The notes under the pieces were generated by a model. That model was not told the origin of the DNA. It saw only the letters and a list, made by a program, of their open reading frames with translations, and made no database searches. DNA of 14,439 nt, from the NCBI GenBank assembly GCA_035275625.1, contig DATEMK010000089.1, forward strand, positions 1 to 14,439, read 5' to 3'. Shown here one piece after another: positions 13,220 to 14,439 of this stretch. Positions within the stretch are counted from its first letter, which is position 1. Each line of letters begins with the position of its first letter. The stretch is from DATEMK01 sp035275625. GTDB lineage: Bacteria; Bacteroidota; Bacteroidia; AKYH767-A; OLB10. Made by a program: the position numbers and the translations under genes.

Positions 13220-13900
13220 TCAATTCCTTCTCCCGGTATAAATCATAACATAATACATCAGTGTTGCAAGTGAAGCCAATGCTGCAACCACATAAGTCAT
13301 AGCTGCCCACCATAAAGCGTTTTTTGCTTTGCTGTGTTCAAGGCTGGTGGCAACACGGCTGGTTTCCAACCATACAAGCGCCCTGCGGCTGGCATCGAAT
13401 TCTACAGGCAGCGTAACAAAGCTGAAGATGGTAGTCAATGCGAACATTATAATTCCTGCAAGAAGCAGTCCCGGAAAAGTATTTATCAATAATATTCCTG
13501 CCAGCAATACCCACATCAGGTACTTTGAACTTGCGCTCACTACCGGAACCAATGCTGAACGAAGATTCAGCATTGCATAAGCATGAGCGTGCTGCACGGC
13601 ATGCCCGCATTCATGCGCAGCTATAGCGGCAGCGGCAGCATTTCTTCCTGAGTAAACATCCGGGCTAAGATTGACGGTTTTTTCCATCGGGTTATAATGA
13701 TCGGTCAGCTGGCCTTCAACAGAAATAATTTTTACATCTGAAATGCCGTGATCGTGAAGCATTTTTTCGGCAATCTCACATCCGCTCAGCCCGGAACTTA
13801 TCGGTGTTTCGGCATATTCTTTAAATTTTCTTTTCAATTGCATTTGAATCAGCCATCCGACCAGCATCAATACAATCATTAACAAATAGAACATATTCAT
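13220..13900 (-). CDS. Membrane-bound neutral zinc metallopeptidase, YugP family
   Basis: This 226-residue membrane protein has the zincin motif HECGH at 96-100 (ligands His96 and His100, catalytic Glu97). A likely third ligand is Glu167 in LPVEFDASRRA. LTDHYNPMEKTVNLSPDVYSGRNAAAAAIAAHECGHAVQ is the diagnostic block of the YugP (COG2738) peptidases. Membrane segments lie at about 4-20, 115-137, 143-164 and 196-220, with the catalytic part between the first two. The substrate is not known to me. An exact -7 element (TAATTTTG) lies 17 bases upstream. Its 3' end abuts the perfect hairpin shared with tadA. Confidence 0.93.
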   Translation of the reverse strand: MNMFYLLMIVLMLVGWLIQMQLKRKFKEYAETPISSGLSGCEIAEKMLHDHGISDVKIISVEGQLTDHYNPMEKTVNLSPDVYSGRNAAAAAIAAHECGHAVQHAHAYAMLNLRSALVPVVSASSKYLMWVLLAGILLINTFPGLLLAGIIMFALTTIFSFVTLPVEFDASRRALVWLETSRVATSLEHSKAKNALWWAAMTYVVAALASLATLMYYVMIYTGRRN

Positions 13901-13917
13901 TTTTCTTAATTTTTATG

Positions 13918-13925
13918 CAAAATTA
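13918..13925 (-). promoter_or_regulatory. -7 promoter element for the metallopeptidase gene
   Basis: The minus strand reads TAATTTTG, an exact TAnnTTTG match, which implies a very short leader of about 10 bases. No -33 box is evident. The rest of 13926-14033 shows only a weak 6-bp hairpin. Confidence 0.4.
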
Positions 13926-14033
13926 ATAAAGAAGTGAGGGTTTGAGGTTTAACCTTTAAAGTTTTAAGATTAAATTCATTCTCGGTGAATTCCTTTCCCG
14001 GAACTATTTTGCTGATAAAGGCAGAAAAACGGA

Positions 14034-14438
14034 TTAATAAAACTTCCCGCGATTATCCACCACATTTGCCTTTTCTTTCAAAGCATTAAAAACTCCATAA
14101 GTGGATTGTCCGCCCAATTGCTGAACAAGCTGTTGCTGGTTTTGTTTAAAATCTTTAGATGCCGGAGGTTCGGTGAAACTTTCAACCTGTACGGCATAAA
14201 CGCCTGTTTCGCCTTTTATGGGTTTGGAAATTTGTCCTTGCTTGAGCGTAAAAATGGTTCCGACCAAAGCAGGTTCCATTCCTATATTTTGAATGTAAGG
14301 AGCGCCAAAATTTACGTTTGAAGCTGCCAGGGCGGCTTGTCCGAGCTTTGATGCCAGTGCATCTATGTTTGCCGCACCAGCCATCGCGGTATTCATTTTT
14401 TCAATAAACTGTTTTGCTTTTAAATCTTTAATTACCTC
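14034..14438 (-). CDS. C-terminus of a PpiD/SurA-like peptidyl-prolyl cis-trans isomerase (5' end outside window)
   Basis: The frame remains open to the right edge beyond the internal ATG at 14394-14396, so that Met is not the start and the gene continues outside the window. The 135 visible residues include AKQFIEKMNTA, a helix with many Ala, and VGTIFTLKQGQISKPIKGETGVYAVQVESFTEPP. The latter is the end of a parvulin-type (PPIC) isomerase domain followed by its linker. The last helix (FKQNQQQLVQQL to ALKEKANVVDNRGKFY) resembles the C-terminal chaperone helices of PpiD-like proteins in Bacteroidota. Such proteins are periplasmic foldases, often anchored in the inner membrane. The catalytic domain itself cannot be checked here. 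Confidence 0.8.
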   Translation of the reverse strand, partial: EVIKDLKAKQFIEKMNTAMAGAANIDALASKLGQAALAASNVNFGAPYIQNIGMEPALVGTIFTLKQGQISKPIKGETGVYAVQVESFTEPPASKDFKQNQQQLVQQLGGQSTYGVFNALKEKANVVDNRGKFY

Positions 14439-14439
14439 T

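Noticed and set aside
13338..13610. A 90-codon minus-strand frame rich in Cys and Arg within the metallopeptidase gene
   Set aside because: It is an out-of-frame reading of the well-conserved YugP-type gene on the same strand. The composition reflects codon shift, not a real protein.
13973..13991. Terminator after the peptidyl-prolyl isomerase gene
   Set aside because: AATTCA and TGAATT form only a 6-bp AT-rich stem with a 7-nt loop and no clear U-tract follows on the minus strand.
14034..14396. A complete 120-residue gene starting at the ATG at 14394-14396
   Set aside because: The frame stays open through the right edge with residues that fit the isomerase family, so the true start is outside the window.

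Overview
The window is AT-rich and reads as a chromosome segment of a member of the Bacteroidota. The evidence is a type IX secretion sorting domain at the left edge, an IPExxxVDY-family gene beside pyruvate kinase (a protein family I know only from this phylum), TAnnTTTG-type -7 promoter elements, start codons mostly without a Shine-Dalgarno sequence, and several small outer-membrane beta-barrel genes. I cannot place it below phylum. No rRNA, tRNA, CRISPR array, integrase, transposase or phage gene is visible, and no gene-free gap exceeds 300 bases.

Left part (1-7078, all plus strand). The 3' end of a secreted T9SS substrate is followed by a strong terminator. Then come a bifunctional class A penicillin-binding protein and the two subunits of a 3-oxoacid (succinyl-CoA type) CoA-transferase. 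A small four-helix-bundle gene of the 23S rRNA-intervening-sequence (IVP) family follows, lying between 24-bp perfect inverted repeats. Aspartate kinase and heme A synthase (CtaA/COX15) close this part.

Middle (7079-12588, all minus strand). Pyruvate kinase and the IPExxxVDY protein are followed by four outer-membrane beta-barrel genes. Two of these are clear tandem paralogs. Each barrel gene looks monocistronic: three have a TAnnTTTG-type promoter and three have strong terminator hairpins.

Right part (12699-14439). tadA (tRNA adenosine deaminase) is on the plus strand. It converges on a YugP-type membrane zinc metallopeptidase on the minus strand. The C-terminus of a PpiD/SurA-like peptidyl-prolyl isomerase runs off the right edge.

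The most unusual signal is not a conventional gene. At four places (4128-4625, 6962-7076, 8514-8645, 13148-13212) gene ends carry short arrays of about 8-nt words, paired with an inverted copy to form long hairpins. The words differ between sites (GATTAGCA, AATTTGA, CGAATAA, CTAAATTG) but the design is the same. In four cases the host gene's own stop codon lies inside the first word. One of these structures encloses the IVP-family gene, producing a compact cassette of about 490 bp that resembles a 23S rRNA intervening sequence placed between protein genes.
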